A stretch of 64,000 nucleotides of DNA from contig CP085629.1 in assembly GCA_024704175.1 (NCBI GenBank), forward strand, positions 5,270,001 through 5,334,000, given 5' to 3'. Within the stretch, counting starts at the first letter, position 1; the number at the start of each line of letters is the position of its first letter. A model generated the notes under the pieces. It saw only the letters and a program-made list of their open reading frames with translations. It searched no databases and was not told where the DNA came from. Source of the stretch: Paenibacillus sp. P25 (lineage in GTDB: Bacteria > Bacillota > Bacilli > Paenibacillales > NBRC-103111). A program made the position numbers and the translations under genes. Of this stretch, positions 1 to 9,030 are shown one piece after another.

Positions 1-874
1 TGCCCGGCTCGCGCTCCGAATTTGGTTACGGCCAGAGCCGATACATTCGCTGCAAAAGAAACCGCTTCCTCCAAGCTCTTGCGTTGAGCGAGGGAATAAG
101 CCAAACCCGCATTGAAGGAGTCTCCGGCTCCGGTCGTATCGACGACAGGTACTTTATAGGCCGGAACTTTCACGAGGGGCCCCCGGCTTCCATGAATGCC
201 GAGCCTTCGGAGCCAAGCGTCGTAATGACGTTCCGTGCTCCCATTCCGATCAGCTTCCGCATCGAAGCTTCCAGATCGTCGTTCTCGGAGCTTCCCGTCA
301 GGAGGCTTAATTCCGTCCGGTTCGGTGTAATATAGTCGACATCCCGCAGCAAGGACTCGGGAAGCGGCTGTGCAGGCGCAGGATTCAGCACCACGGTTTT
401 CCCGAGCGATTTGGCCAGCTTGGCGGCATGTGTAACCGCCTCCAAAGGAATTTCCAATTGCAATAAAACGATGTCCGCTTGTTCCATGGCTTGCTTGCTG
501 CGGTCGATATCCTCGGGACGAAGATGATGATTGGCCCCGGGTAAAACGATGATGCTGTTATCGCCCTGGGATACAAAGATGTTGGCGATCCCCGTCGTCG
601 CATCCGGGATGGCACGTACCCCTTCGCACTCAATACCTTCGCTCGTTAAAGCCTGCAGCAGCTCTCGTCCGAAGCTGTCCCCGCCTACGGCCCCGATCAT
701 CCGGGTGGACGCTCCGAGCCGGGCCGAAGCCACCGCTTGATTCGCTCCCTTGCCGCCGGGCAGAAACCGGATCGCCTTGCCGAGCAAGGTTTCTCCCTGT
801 ACCGGAAACCGGTCCGATTCGACGACGATATCCATATTCAAGCTCCCGATCACAGCCACATTGGGCGCATTCAT
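1..874 (-). CDS. rbsK: Ribokinase (partial at left edge, frameshifted)
   Basis: PfkB-family sugar kinase that phosphorylates D-ribose to ribose 5-phosphate with ATP in the cytoplasm. The N-terminal part carries the substrate-binding GSLNMDIV segment and the GGKGANQAVA glycine motif near residue 40. The C-terminal PfkB signature with the catalytic aspartate (DTTGAGDSFNAG) is present at about 96-145 but in another frame, so a one-base shift lies in the G/C run near 178-186. About 291 residues are in the window and the last few lie beyond base 1. The start ATG overlaps the stop of the upstream LacI-type regulator (ATGA), as in rbsR-rbsK operons. Identification as ribokinase rather than another PfkB kinase is strong from motifs plus context. 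Confidence 0.85.
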
Positions 875-1874
875 GATGACTCTCTCCTTTGGGTCGACTT
901 TCTGGGGATCAAGGACACATCCAGTTCGTATGTCCGGTCCTCTTCCATATTGCCTTCAATTTTTTTAATTAAAATGCGTGAAACGAGCGCTCCCATCTCA
1001 TAGATCGGTTGGGCTACCGTCGTGATTTCCGGTTCCGTAATCTCACTCATGTTAATGCCGTCGAATCCGCATACCGCCACCTGCTCGGGAACCCGAATGC
1101 CCCTGCGGATCAACGCCTTCAGCGCGCCTACGGCCATTAAATCGTTGCCCGCGAATATGGCGTCGATGTCCGGATGCCGGTCCATCAGCACTTGTGCAGC
1201 CTGCATCCCCCGGCGATCGAAAAATCGCCCTCCATCGTTAAGGTCGGGGAATACCAATCGAAGCCTGCAACGGACTCCTCATACCCGATAAGACGTTCTT
1301 TGGCCGTAATAAGCTCCTGCGGACCGTAAATGTGAGCGATTTTGCGGCGGCCCATCTCCAGCAGATGGCTTATGGCGAGCTTCGCTCCGTTCTTATTCTT
1401 AGAACGAACCACGCTGCAGGATTGCTTGCCTGGAGCCCGGTCCAAGCATACGAGCGGAATTCCGTTCTTATCCATTTGCTCCACTTCGGTATGACTGAGC
1501 GTATTTGAGGCAAAAATAATCCCGTCGATATGTTTCTTTCTTAAAATCTCGATATACGATTGTTCCTTCATCCCCTGGTTATCCGAATTGCACAAGATGA
1601 CGGCATAACCGTACATCGAGGCTACATCTTCGACAGCCCTTGCCAATTCGGGAAAGAACGGATTGGATATGTCGGGCAAGATCAATGCGATCGTATTGGT
1701 TTTCTTGCCTGCGAGACCTCTGGCCACCGTATTCGGCGAATAATTCAGCGTTTCGATAGCCTTCTTAATTTTAAGCTCGGTTTCCGCGTTCACATATCCG
1801 CTTTTGTTCAAATAGCGGGAGATCGTAGCGACGGAAACGCCTGCAAGCTTTGCAACATCACGAATCGTTGACAT
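871..1874 (-). CDS. rbsR: LacI-family repressor, RbsR-like (frameshifted)
   Basis: LacI/GalR regulator of about 334 residues: N-terminal HTH (STIRDVAKLAGVSVATISRY) and a periplasmic-binding-like effector domain (LPDISNPFFPELARAVED, CLDRAPG, FAGNDLMAVGALKAL, GFDGINMSE). The reading frame is broken near the C5 run at 1207-1211; both halves match the family and join smoothly. The start at 1874 is chosen because the HTH begins there. It sits directly upstream of rbsK with a 4-base overlap, so it probably represses its own ribose operon and is released by ribose. Two matching 18-bp operators lie upstream. The ribose assignment is inferred from the neighbour. Confidence 0.8.
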
Positions 1875-1893
1875 CGTCCACCATCCTTTTCCA

Positions 1894-1911
1894 TGTGTAA
1901 ACGATACCACA
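1894..1911. promoter_or_regulatory. LacI-type operator O1 upstream of rbsR
   Basis: TGTGTAAACGATACCACA is an imperfect palindrome with the central CG typical of LacI-family operators. It lies about 20 bases before the rbsR start and matches a second site 100 bp upstream at 16 of 18 positions when read in the opposite orientation. Autoregulation is inferred. Confidence 0.6.
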
Positions 1912-1993
1912 TGTTGACGATTTATCCATTTTTAATCCATAAGAATTGAGTTAATATAAAAGAATTTCCAGGTATTATACCGGCATATGATGA

Positions 1994-2011
1994 TGTGGTA
2001 CCGGTTACACA
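1994..2011. promoter_or_regulatory. LacI-type operator O2 / possible cre site over the rbsR promoter
   Basis: TGTGGTACCGGTTACACA, imperfect palindrome (14/18 self-complementary positions). Its core TGGTACCGGTTACA also fits the CcpA cre consensus except at position 3. A minus-strand TATAAT -10 box lies at 1974-1979, so the site would cover the -35 region. Either RbsR or CcpA could act here. Confidence 0.6.
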
Positions 2012-2126
2012 CATAATATATCACCTTCCTCATCGTAAGGCAACATTAATTTTGTGGATCAACTACCGCAGTGCGAGTTGTGAAGATGTCAGCTTAAGGC
2101 ATCTTGCACGAAATCGCAAAGAGACC

Positions 2127-2394
2127 GAGAGATCATCGTTAGCCTGGGGTATCTGCGCTTCAAACAGCAAGTAAGGGAAAAGCTTCGAAGTGAAGGAGGC
2201 TACGCTCTGACGGTCAGGCGAATGATCGAGCCGGAGAGCGTGTTTGGACAAATAAAGAATAACCGGGGATTCCGGCGTTTTCTGCTCGAGGCCTGCCGAG
2301 GGTGAGCCTTAAGGTCGGATGGCTTTCGCTTGCCCATCATCTGCTGAAGAAGGCGGCAATAGTCTGGAAACAAGAAACGGCGGTGCAGGGATAG
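2127..2394 (+). pseudogene. IS1182-like transposase C-terminal remnant
   Basis: Only the C-terminal end of a DDE transposase is readable: VRRMIEPESVFGQIKNNRGF, RRFLL, then after a one-base shift near 2289 GLPRVSLKVGWLSLAHHLL and a stop at 2392-2394. The motif (E-P-x-F-G-x-I-K-x-N-R-G-F-R-R-F-L-L-R-G) is characteristic of the IS1182 family. The catalytic core and the left end are missing. Bases 2012-2126 upstream show no other gene. Confidence 0.7.
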
Positions 2395-2417
2395 TCTCCC
2401 TTGCACCGCCGTATTTT
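2379..2417 (+). terminator. Hairpin followed by T-rich tail
   Basis: GGCGGTGCAGGGA pairs with TCCCTTGCACCGCC (one bulge), followed by GTATTTTTC. It overlaps the end of the transposase remnant and could be its terminator or part of the element's end. Confidence 0.55.
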
Positions 2418-2560
2418 TCATTTTCGTGAGACAACTCCGATCCAACTTGCTTCGCGCTTAAAAAGCTATTCAACCAACGTTGATTAAGCGGCTGTTCGTT
2501 GCCGCCCAATCGCGGAAGGACCCATTTCGCTTATGAAACGGGGCTTCTTCGGATGCTCCT

Positions 2561-3171
2561 CTATTTCGATACCCGGACGCGCTCCTCAAGCGGCTGGAAG
2601 GTTTTGTCGCCGGCCGGGGCTGTCGGTTTGCCGAACGGCATCTGGGCGATTAGCTTCCACGACGCCGGAATATTCCAGGACGCCTTCACCTTCTCGTCGA
2701 TCAACGGGTTGTAATGCTGCACGTTGACGCCGAGCCCTTCATTCTCCAGCGCGGTCCAGATCACAAATTGAAGCATGCCGTTAGCCTGCTGCGACCAATT
2801 GGGGAAATGCTCGCTGTAGCTCGGGTAGTTGTTCTGAAACCCTTCAATCACCGTCATATCTTCAAAATAAAGCACGGTGCCGTGCCCGCCTCGGAAGCCG
2901 TTTAATTTTTGCTCGGTCGATGCGAACTTGTCTTCGTTTACCTTGGCCCGCAATGTCTCTTTCGTCAGGTCCCATAATTTATGATGCTGTTCCCCCAGCA
3001 GCACCAGTACCCGGGCGCTCTGCGAGTTAAAAGCCGACGGCGTATGCTTCACCGCATGCCGGACGATTTCCACGATCCGTTCGTCGGAAATCGGCGATTC
3101 GCCGCTGATCCCATAGATCGTGCGTCTTTCTTGAACCGCGGTCAAAAAATCTTTCCCTGCATGGTCGTCAT
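2561..3171 (-). CDS. Nitroreductase-family protein (frameshifted near N-terminus)
   Basis: FMN-dependent nitroreductase-fold protein of about 200 residues that probably reduces nitro or quinone compounds with NAD(P)H. Visible features are LTAVQERRTIYGIS, the SAFNSQSARVLVLLG flavin-binding segment, QANGMLQFVIWTALENEGLG, and a C-terminal WKLIAQMPFGKPTAPAG. The best start is the ATG at 3169-3171 preceded by GGAGGGG; from there the frame is lost in the A6 run at 3144-3149, otherwise only a TTG start at 3145 remains. It is transcribed away from the adjacent TetR gene, which is its likely regulator (inference). Confidence 0.75.
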
Positions 3172-3344
3172 TTGGATTCCCCTCCCATTCATACGTAATG
3201 CATATTTTTTCTAGTTTGTGCTCAGGCCGCTTTCCTCATACATTATCTCTTTACCCCAGATGTTCAAAGTGTTCACGCTGTGGCGTCAAACTAACGGTCT
3301 GAAGAGCATCTTCGAGCTGTTGGAGGTACAGCGGCGAGCAATTC

Positions 3345-3373
3345 TTGACCCCACAGTCAATAACTGATATTAT
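3345..3373 (+). promoter_or_regulatory. Sigma-A promoter of the tetR-like gene
   Basis: TTGACC, 17-nt spacer, TATTAT. The -10 box ends only seven bases before the ATG at 3380 and no Shine-Dalgarno sequence is visible, which implies a leaderless transcript. Confidence 0.6.
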
Positions 3374-3379
3374 ACCCTT

Positions 3380-3962
3380 ATGAGCAGACCAAGAGAGTTT
3401 GATGTCGATCGTGCACTGCGCCAGTCCATGGAAGTGTTCTGGAGGAAAGGCTTTAAGTCGACTTCCTTTGACGATTTGACCCGTACTACGGGGGTTAAAA
3501 AGCAAAGTTTGTACTGCGCATTTGAAGACAAGAGAGCCTTGTTTTTAAAGGCGTTGGCGCTGTATCGCGAACAAAGTATAGCGGCGCTGGAAGAACTCGC
3601 CTCACAGGAAGTGTCTCCCTTGAAAAAGCTGGAGGCCATACGCGACGTTACGCTATGTCAAGACAGCGAAACAAATCGTAGAGGATGTCTCATGGCCAAT
3701 TCCGCGCTCGAATTTGGAACCGACGATGAGGAGGTAAAACGCGAAATAGAGATGATGTGCGCCGATGCCGAACAAATACTTGAGAAAGTCATCCGCAGCG
3801 GTCAGGAGCAGCAGTTGATCACGACCCGCCATACCAGTAAAGAGCTTGTCTGCTTATCTGAACAACGCTATGCTTGGCGCGAAAATCATGGAGAAGTCAG
3901 GGGCTTCCCGGGAGCGGATCGATGCGGTCTTGCGTACGTCTTTTGCGATGCTTTCACCTTAA
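3380..3962 (+). CDS. TetR/AcrR-family regulator (frameshifted near C-terminus)
   Basis: About 193 residues: N-terminal TetR helix-turn-helix (ALRQSMEVFWRKGFKSTSFDDLTRTTGVKKQSLY, where the STSFDDL and QSLY positions are typical) followed by a ligand-binding helical domain. The C-terminus reads correctly only after a shift near 3856 (NNAMLGAKIMEKSGASRERI, DAVLRTSFAMLSP, stop 3960-3962). It is divergent from the nitroreductase and upstream of an Old Yellow Enzyme reductase, so it probably controls one or both in response to an electrophile. The start matches the family's usual MSRPREFD beginning. Confidence 0.8.
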
Positions 3963-4167
3963 ATCTTTTTTTGCGAAATTTTTGACTACGAAGTCAAGAA
4001 CTATCTCTAGGATAAGGAATTAATGTTAGAAGCGAGATGAAGGAGGTGGTTTCCCAGGATCTCTAAATACAAGGGTTAGATTTTAATTCAATAGTTATAA
4101 TACCTTTAAACCAATTCCTTGTCCGCTGCAGTAATTTATCTACTTATTATAATCTGGAGGTTTACTT

Positions 4168-5205
4168 ATGAATTCTCAATCGGTTCAGTCCTTGTTCAAA
4201 CCTTTCGCAAACGGGAATATGACTCTATCCAATCGTATCGTAATGGCACCGATGACCCGGCAATTTTCTCCGGACGGAGTGCCTGGTTCGGATGTGGTCG
4301 CCTATTACCGCCGCAGGGCTGAAAACGGTGTTGGACTTATCGTGACGGAAGGCACGGTGATCGATCATCCGGATGCGTCCAATCAAGGTGGCGTGCCCCA
4401 CTTCTATGGTGAAGCCGCATTGAACGGTTGGGCTGGTGTAGTGAACGCGGTACACGAGGCCGGCGGACGGATCATACCGCAGATTTGGCATATGGGGGCA
4501 CGCGGCCATGTTGGCGATTATTCGCAATCGGATATCACGGCCATTGTCCAAGCCTTCGCACAGGCAGCATTCGAAGCCAAGCGGCTTGGCTTCGACGGCA
4601 TCGAGCTCCATGGAGCGCACGGATATTTGATCGACCAATTCTTCTGGGAGAAAACCAATCCTCGTACCGACAATTACGGCGGGGACATGATTGCCCGCAC
4701 CCGCTTTGCCGTGGAGGTCATCGAAGCTTGCCGCCGTGCCGTTGGACCGGAATTCCCCATCGTGCTGCGTTTCTCGCAATGGAAGGCGAGCGACTACAAC
4801 GCCAAATTGGCTGAAACTCCGGCACTGCTGGAAAAGTTCCTGGCCCCCTTGGTCGATGCGGGCGTTGATATTTTCCACTGCTCCACTCGCCGTTTCTGGG
4901 AGCCTGAGTTCGAAGGCGCTGATCTGAATCTTGCCGGATGGACAAAAAAGCTGACGGGGAAACCGACGATTACCGTTGGATCCGTTGGTCTGGATGGAGA
5001 TTTTATGAGTCTGTTTACCGAAGGGAAGGGAGCCGGCAATACCAAGATCGATGGGTTAATCGAGAGGCTTGAACGTGAAGAATTTGATCTGGTAGCCATA
5101 GGACGGGCATTATTGGTTGATCCTGCCTGGGCTAACAAGATCCGCGACGGCCGGACGGCCGAATTGATCCCCTTTACGTCTGAGGCAGTAAAAACTCTTT
5201 ATTAA
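4168..5205 (+). CDS. NADH:flavin oxidoreductase, Old Yellow Enzyme family
   Basis: TIM-barrel FMN enzyme that reduces activated C=C bonds of electrophiles with NAD(P)H. Features in order: LFKPFANGNMTLSNRIVMAPMTR at the start, QIWHMGA strand, FDGIELHGAHGYLIDQFFW with the substrate-binding histidines, RTDNYGGDMIARTRFAVEV, and phosphate-binding VGSVGLDGDF and VAIGRALLVDP. It has 345 residues whereas relatives have about 365-375; the loop after WHMGA is short, as about 25-30 residues seem to be missing in frame before SDITAIVQAFAQAA. A good GGAGG lies 7-8 bases before the ATG. Bases 3963-4167 hold only its leader and promoter region. Confidence 0.85.
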   Translation: MNSQSVQSLFKPFANGNMTLSNRIVMAPMTRQFSPDGVPGSDVVAYYRRRAENGVGLIVTEGTVIDHPDASNQGGVPHFYGEAALNGWAGVVNAVHEAGGRIIPQIWHMGARGHVGDYSQSDITAIVQAFAQAAFEAKRLGFDGIELHGAHGYLIDQFFWEKTNPRTDNYGGDMIARTRFAVEVIEACRRAVGPEFPIVLRFSQWKASDYNAKLAETPALLEKFLAPLVDAGVDIFHCSTRRFWEPEFEGADLNLAGWTKKLTGKPTITVGSVGLDGDFMSLFTEGKGAGNTKIDGLIERLEREEFDLVAIGRALLVDPAWANKIRDGRTAELIPFTSEAVKTLY

Positions 5206-5389
5206 GTTCCCGTTGAATTAGTAAACAAAAACCCTAACCGGTTAACGAGTGCAACGACAAAAGGATTTATCGTCAGAAGAATTTTTCAAGTTAGTGGACA
5301 ACCTGTATACAAAGGGGATTACGCCCTATTCTAAATAATAAATCCACCATTCAAACCCAATCATGGTGTAGTACAATAAAAAGCTGGGG

Positions 5390-5420
5390 CGAAAACAAAG
5401 GGCACCTGATTCAGGCGCCC
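5390..5420 (-). terminator. Terminator of the greA / GIY-YIG operon
   Basis: On the minus strand GGGCGCCTG, a short loop, and CAGGTGCCC (one G-U pair) are followed by TTTGTTTT. It lies just downstream of the GIY-YIG gene. The remaining bases 5206-5389 show no gene. Confidence 0.7.
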
Positions 5421-5468
5421 CTTCCCCTAAGCAAAATGCCGCTATCGCTTTGTATAAATCCATTATTG

Positions 5469-5825
5469 TTACTTGAATAACACTTTATCTACATTGTACT
5501 TAGCTTTGAGTTCATTAATAATATACGTTTCATAGATTTCTCTATGGACAGGATCCTCGACAATGCATACATCGATCTTGGTCACTTCGTCTCTATTCAT
5601 TTTGATCACGGATACAGAATCCTCAAAATGCTTCTTTATTCTTTGTCTTAGCTTCCTTGCTTTGCCGATGAACAATAATTCCTTATTGTCATTGTAAAAC
5701 ATAAAAATACCACCCTTATCTCTAGGAATCAGGTGAAAATCAGTAAACCCATAAATATTACTTAGCTCAGGAGCATCCTGTTTGGTAATGGTAACGTCCG
5801 GTGTTGGAATGGTTATGTTTATCAT
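5469..5825 (-). CDS. Single-domain GIY-YIG protein (UvrC N-terminal-like)
   Basis: 118 residues. The GIY-YIG fold is recognisable from GGIFMFYNDNKELLFIG (GIY appears as GIF, YIG as FIG), KLRQRIKKHF with the conserved arginine, and a C-terminal ETYIINELKAKYNVDK with the metal-binding glutamate. It resembles the N-terminal nuclease domain of UvrC but lacks all other UvrC domains. Its ATG overlaps the greA stop (ATGA), so the two are translationally coupled. A nuclease role in DNA repair or transcription-linked processing is inference. Confidence 0.7.
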   Translation of the reverse strand: MINITIPTPDVTITKQDAPELSNIYGFTDFHLIPRDKGGIFMFYNDNKELLFIGKARKLRQRIKKHFEDSVSVIKMNRDEVTKIDVCIVEDPVHREIYETYIINELKAKYNVDKVLFK

Positions 5826-6322
5826 AAACTCTCATTTCCTCTTTCTGCATAGATGATTTCGAGCAGCTCATATTGAAGGTTGCCCATCGGCGCGTTTACG
5901 TTAATGATATCTCCTACTTTTTTTCCCAAGAGTCCCTTTCCGAGTGGGCTTTCGTAAGAAATTTTGTTCTCCGCTACATTCGCCTCAGCCGGACCGACAA
6001 TACGGTATTCGATCCTCTCGGCGAATTCAATATCATTCAAGATCACATAAGAACCTACGCCGACTTCATTCAAGTCCAAACTATCCGCATTCACGACTCG
6101 TGCCCTTTTTAACATCCGCTCCAGGACCAAAATTCGGGTTTCCATGTGTGCCTGGTCATCCTTGGCGGAATGATACTCACTGTTTTCTTTAAGGTCACCA
6201 TAACTAATCGCCACTTTCAACCGCTCCGCTAACTCCTTACGCTTGACTGTCTTGAGCTCGTGGAGCTCTTCCTCTATTTGTTTCAAGCCCTCTTGCGTCA
6301 ATATCACTTCATCTTTACTCAT
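5822..6322 (-). CDS. greA: Transcription elongation factor GreA
   Basis: Rescues backtracked RNA polymerase by stimulating transcript cleavage. The N-terminal coiled coil (LTQEGLKQIEEELHELKTVK, RKELAERLKVAISYGDLKEN) contains the acidic tip, and the C-terminal FKBP-like domain has VGSYVILND and ISYESPLGKGLLGKKVGD. About 166 residues, normal for the family. The start at 6322 (MSKDEV) is preferred over an in-frame ATG at 6337 because GAGGG lies about 9 bases before it. It forms an operon with the GIY-YIG gene. Genomes often have another greA, so this could be an extra copy. Confidence 0.9.
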   Translation of the reverse strand: MSKDEVILTQEGLKQIEEELHELKTVKRKELAERLKVAISYGDLKENSEYHSAKDDQAHMETRILVLERMLKRARVVNADSLDLNEVGVGSYVILNDIEFAERIEYRIVGPAEANVAENKISYESPLGKGLLGKKVGDIINVNAPMGNLQYELLEIIYAERGNESL

Positions 6323-6387
6323 GGTCTCAGCCCTCATTCCTTGTAGTCCCTACCATTTTACCCTATTTGGAACTACAATAGCTAAAA

Positions 6388-6817
6388 TAATTGTTGGATA
6401 AAGTGGCAGGCGGATACGAAGGAATTACGCAATGGATTGCGACCGGAGCGGTTGATCTTGGCTTTGTGATATTACCGGCGTATGAGTCGCTTGACGTCGT
6501 TTCCTTGCATGATGACCAGATGGTTGTTCTCTTGCCTGAGCATCATCCCCTTCGCAAGCGGCGGTCGCTGCAGATCGAACATCTCGCTGACGAGCCATTC
6601 ATTATGCCGAAATCGGGATGCGATATGTTCCTGAAAAAGCTGTTTAAAGAAAAAGGGCTGAAGCCGAAAAGATAGTCGTGCGACCTTTTGCAGCAGACGC
6701 GAGACGCTCTATAGGAATTGCCGTTTCCTCGCTGGATACAGCATCGCCGGCGGCAAGATCGTTATTCACATTGCGAAAAAATGGATAGATTCAGAAAAGA
6801 CCAAATGCGCCCAGTAA
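6388..6817 (+). pseudogene. LysR-family regulator remnant
   Basis: Only part of the effector-binding domain of a LysR-type regulator is left: GGYEGITQWIATGAVDLGFV, MVVLLPEHHPLRKR, LADEPFIMPKSGCDMFLKKL. The DNA-binding N-terminus is absent, and after position 6675 the frame is broken at least twice (IGIAVSSLDTASPAAR, then KWIDSEKT). There is no ribosome binding site, so it is a decayed fragment. Confidence 0.75.
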
Positions 6818-6889
6818 AACTTGCTGGGGGCAACCTGAGATAAACTGTTTTGGGGTTCGGCTGAACGCTGCACCGTAACAGGCCAATGG

Positions 6890-6918
6890 CAAAATGAAAG
6901 AGCACCCTATTCGGGTGC
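6890..6918 (-). terminator. Terminator of the DEAD-box helicase gene
   Basis: GCACCC, GAATA loop, GGGTGC followed by TCTTTCATTTT on the minus strand, downstream of the helicase stop. Confidence 0.7.
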
Positions 6919-6991
6919 CCCGGACTGTAGAGAGTGTTCTACAGCCTAATTTTATTGCTCGTCTTCGTCCAGCTCATTTTCCAGCATTTGA

Positions 6992-8243
6992 TCACCGTCT
7001 GCGGCGGCCGCCGCCAGCTTCGCCACTTCGTCCGCGAGCACCGTCCTTGGATAGTGCACTGTTGGCTGTGTCTGCCCCGACCGCCGCCGGTGCTGGCTCC
7101 GTAGTCGTCATCGGGTAAGGATGATCTGTAATCACTGGGATTCTCTGCTTTGTCAGCTTCTCGATTTCCTTCAGATAAGGAATCTCCTCGTGCTCGCAAA
7201 ACGAAATCGCAATCCCACTTAAGCCCGCACGTCCGGTACGACCGATCCGATGTACATACGTCTCTGGTATATTTGGCAAATTATAGTTAATCACGTGCGA
7301 CAGCTCCTCAATGTCGATGCCCCGTGCCGCAATGTCTGTCGCCACCAGCAAGCGGGTCACGCCGGTCTTGAAGTTATTCAGCGCCGCTTGGCGGGCATTC
7401 TGCGACTTGTCGCCATGAATGGCCTGCGCAGCAATCTTCGCCTTCGTCAAGCCGCGTACCAACCGGTCCGCGCCGTGCTTCGTACGGGTGAACACGAGAG
7501 CGCTTGTGATCAACTTGTCCTGCAGCAGATCGATCAGCGGCGGCAGTTTATTCGGCTTGTCCACATAGTAAAGCATCTGCTTAATCCTCACCGCCGTTGA
7601 GGAAACCGGTGTAATCTCAATATGCACCGGGTTCTTCAGCAAAGAGTCTACCAAGGACGTGATTTCGGGCGGCATTGTCGCTGAGAAGAATAACGTCTGC
7701 CGGTTGACGGGCAGCTTGGCAATGATTCGCTTCATATCATGAATGAATCCCATGTCCAGCATCCGATCGGCTTCGTCCATCACCAGAATCCGCACGTGAC
7801 GCAGGTCGACGAACCCTTGGTTCATCAGATCGATCAGCCGACCCGGTGTCGCAATAAGAATGTCCATACCTTGCTCCAGCAGCTGCTCCTGAGCTCTCTG
7901 TGAGACGCCGCCCACAATCACGCCGCAGCGCAGATTCGTGAAACATCCGTAAGATTTGGCGTTGTCGCAAATCTGAATAGCCAACTCACGCGTAGGCGTC
8001 AGGATCAGCGAACGAATGACGCGCTTGCCGTTCGGGCGACCCTGCTGTGTGCTCAGCAACTGGATGATCGGCAGCAAGAACGCCGCTGTCTTACCTGTCC
8101 CCGTCTGGGCGCAGACCGAACAAGTCACGGCCTGCCAGCACCGGCGGGATTGCCTGCTCCTGTATAGGCGTAGGCCGCGTATAATTTTCCTTGGCTATTG
8201 CTTTAATAATAGGGGGAATCAACTGCAATTGTTCAAATGTCAT
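6992..8243 (-). CDS. DEAD-box RNA helicase, RhlE-like (frameshifted)
   Basis: ATP-dependent RNA helicase acting in ribosome assembly or RNA turnover, often at low temperature. Motifs in order: Q motif (TRPTPIQEQAIP), I (AQTGTGKT), Ia (PTRELAIQ), II (DEAD within MDEADRMLDMGF), III (SAT), IV-V (ALVFTRTKHGADRL, TDIAARGID), VI (HRIGRTGRAG). The N-terminal 45 residues are in another frame; one extra base near 8115 separates AGRDLFG from CAQTGTGKT. The tail is short and basic (GEAGGGRRRR). The start at 8243 has AAGGAG six bases upstream. About 417 residues. Confidence 0.85.
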
Positions 8244-8791
8244 AGGGTCTCCTTCTTCAAGTCGCTGTCGATGTGCAGCTTCCATACTATTATTATACTC
8301 TAGAAGAGGAGTAGAGCTATACCCCCGCTCACCATCCTGAATTCTACAAACGGGTAAAAAAGATAAGCCCGCAGATCCGGAAAAAGAACCGGGAACCATA
8401 CCTACGTGGTCTTACAAAAGTATAATGTGGTACACCTTCGGTTCTATATATCTTCCACTAGATATTTCATCGTTATATGCTCCTCTATTGTTGTTTGCAT
8501 GCCATATATACCATATATTCCCAAAACTATCCGTTACATATGAAACGGCTCACGGGAATTAATCTTCAACTAGCCCGTTAGTTCAATTAAAAAGGACGCT
8601 CCCGCGCCTTCGCTTGGGCTACGTCCTCCTCATTATATTCCATTTCCAATTACCAATTAAAGAACGTACGCGGGTAGTATGTAGTGCTTAAACAGGGGAC
8701 TTATCTTAACATAAGCACTAAGAAAACACTTTATTTTCGTGTTTTGACTGGGTTTTGTCCGCTAAATCTTCTGCATGGAGTTCGTAACTCC
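8244..8791. other. Intergenic, no gene seen
   Basis: AT-richer than the sequence to its left. It holds the helicase leader and no convincing reading frame. Its right edge is the end of an IS200/IS605-type element, so part of it may be an insertion target region. Confidence 0.5.
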
Positions 8792-9000
8792 GTGACGACT
8801 CCCCATGCCTGAAGGCAGGGGCTTCTCAGATCATTGAGACTCGTAACCTCGTCTCTCCTTGAAGGCTCCGTCCGAGCCTGCTGCAAATTAGCGGTCACGT
8901 AGCAGCTTGCTTGTTCACGCAGGTCTTACCTGCTAATACAGGAATCGTTTTACGACGGGACTGCAACTTCCTCCCGCCAACCCCATACGATTCGGTTTTC
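8792..9000 (-). ncRNA. Candidate omega/reRNA-like transcript within the short element
   Basis: The segment contains nested hairpins (for example GGGACTGCAACTTCCTCCC, and the GAGAC...GTCTC stem near 8835-8856) and ends in the right-end hairpin. Homology to the tnpB-linked copy at 58763 supports a guide-RNA scaffold. The bases next to the right end (from 8791 downward on the minus strand) would be the guide. Expression is inferred from the upstream promoter only. Confidence 0.5.
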
Positions 9001-9003
9001 AAA

Positions 9004-9030
9004 GAACAAATGTTCTATATTGTGAGTATA
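9004..9030 (-). promoter_or_regulatory. Extended -10 promoter with LexA/DinR-like box
   Basis: Minus-strand TGGTATACT (extended -10, TATACT = 9025-9030) followed within about ten bases by GAACATTTGTTC (9004-9015). The latter fits the Bacillus SOS box core GAAC-N4-GTTC completely and would overlap the transcription start. SOS control of the element's RNA is inferred. Confidence 0.5.

Noticed and set aside
8781..8860. Possible CRISPR or tracrRNA-like locus because of repeated hairpins
   Set aside because: There is no repeat-spacer array; the structure is explained by an IS605-type right end shared with the tnpB remnant.
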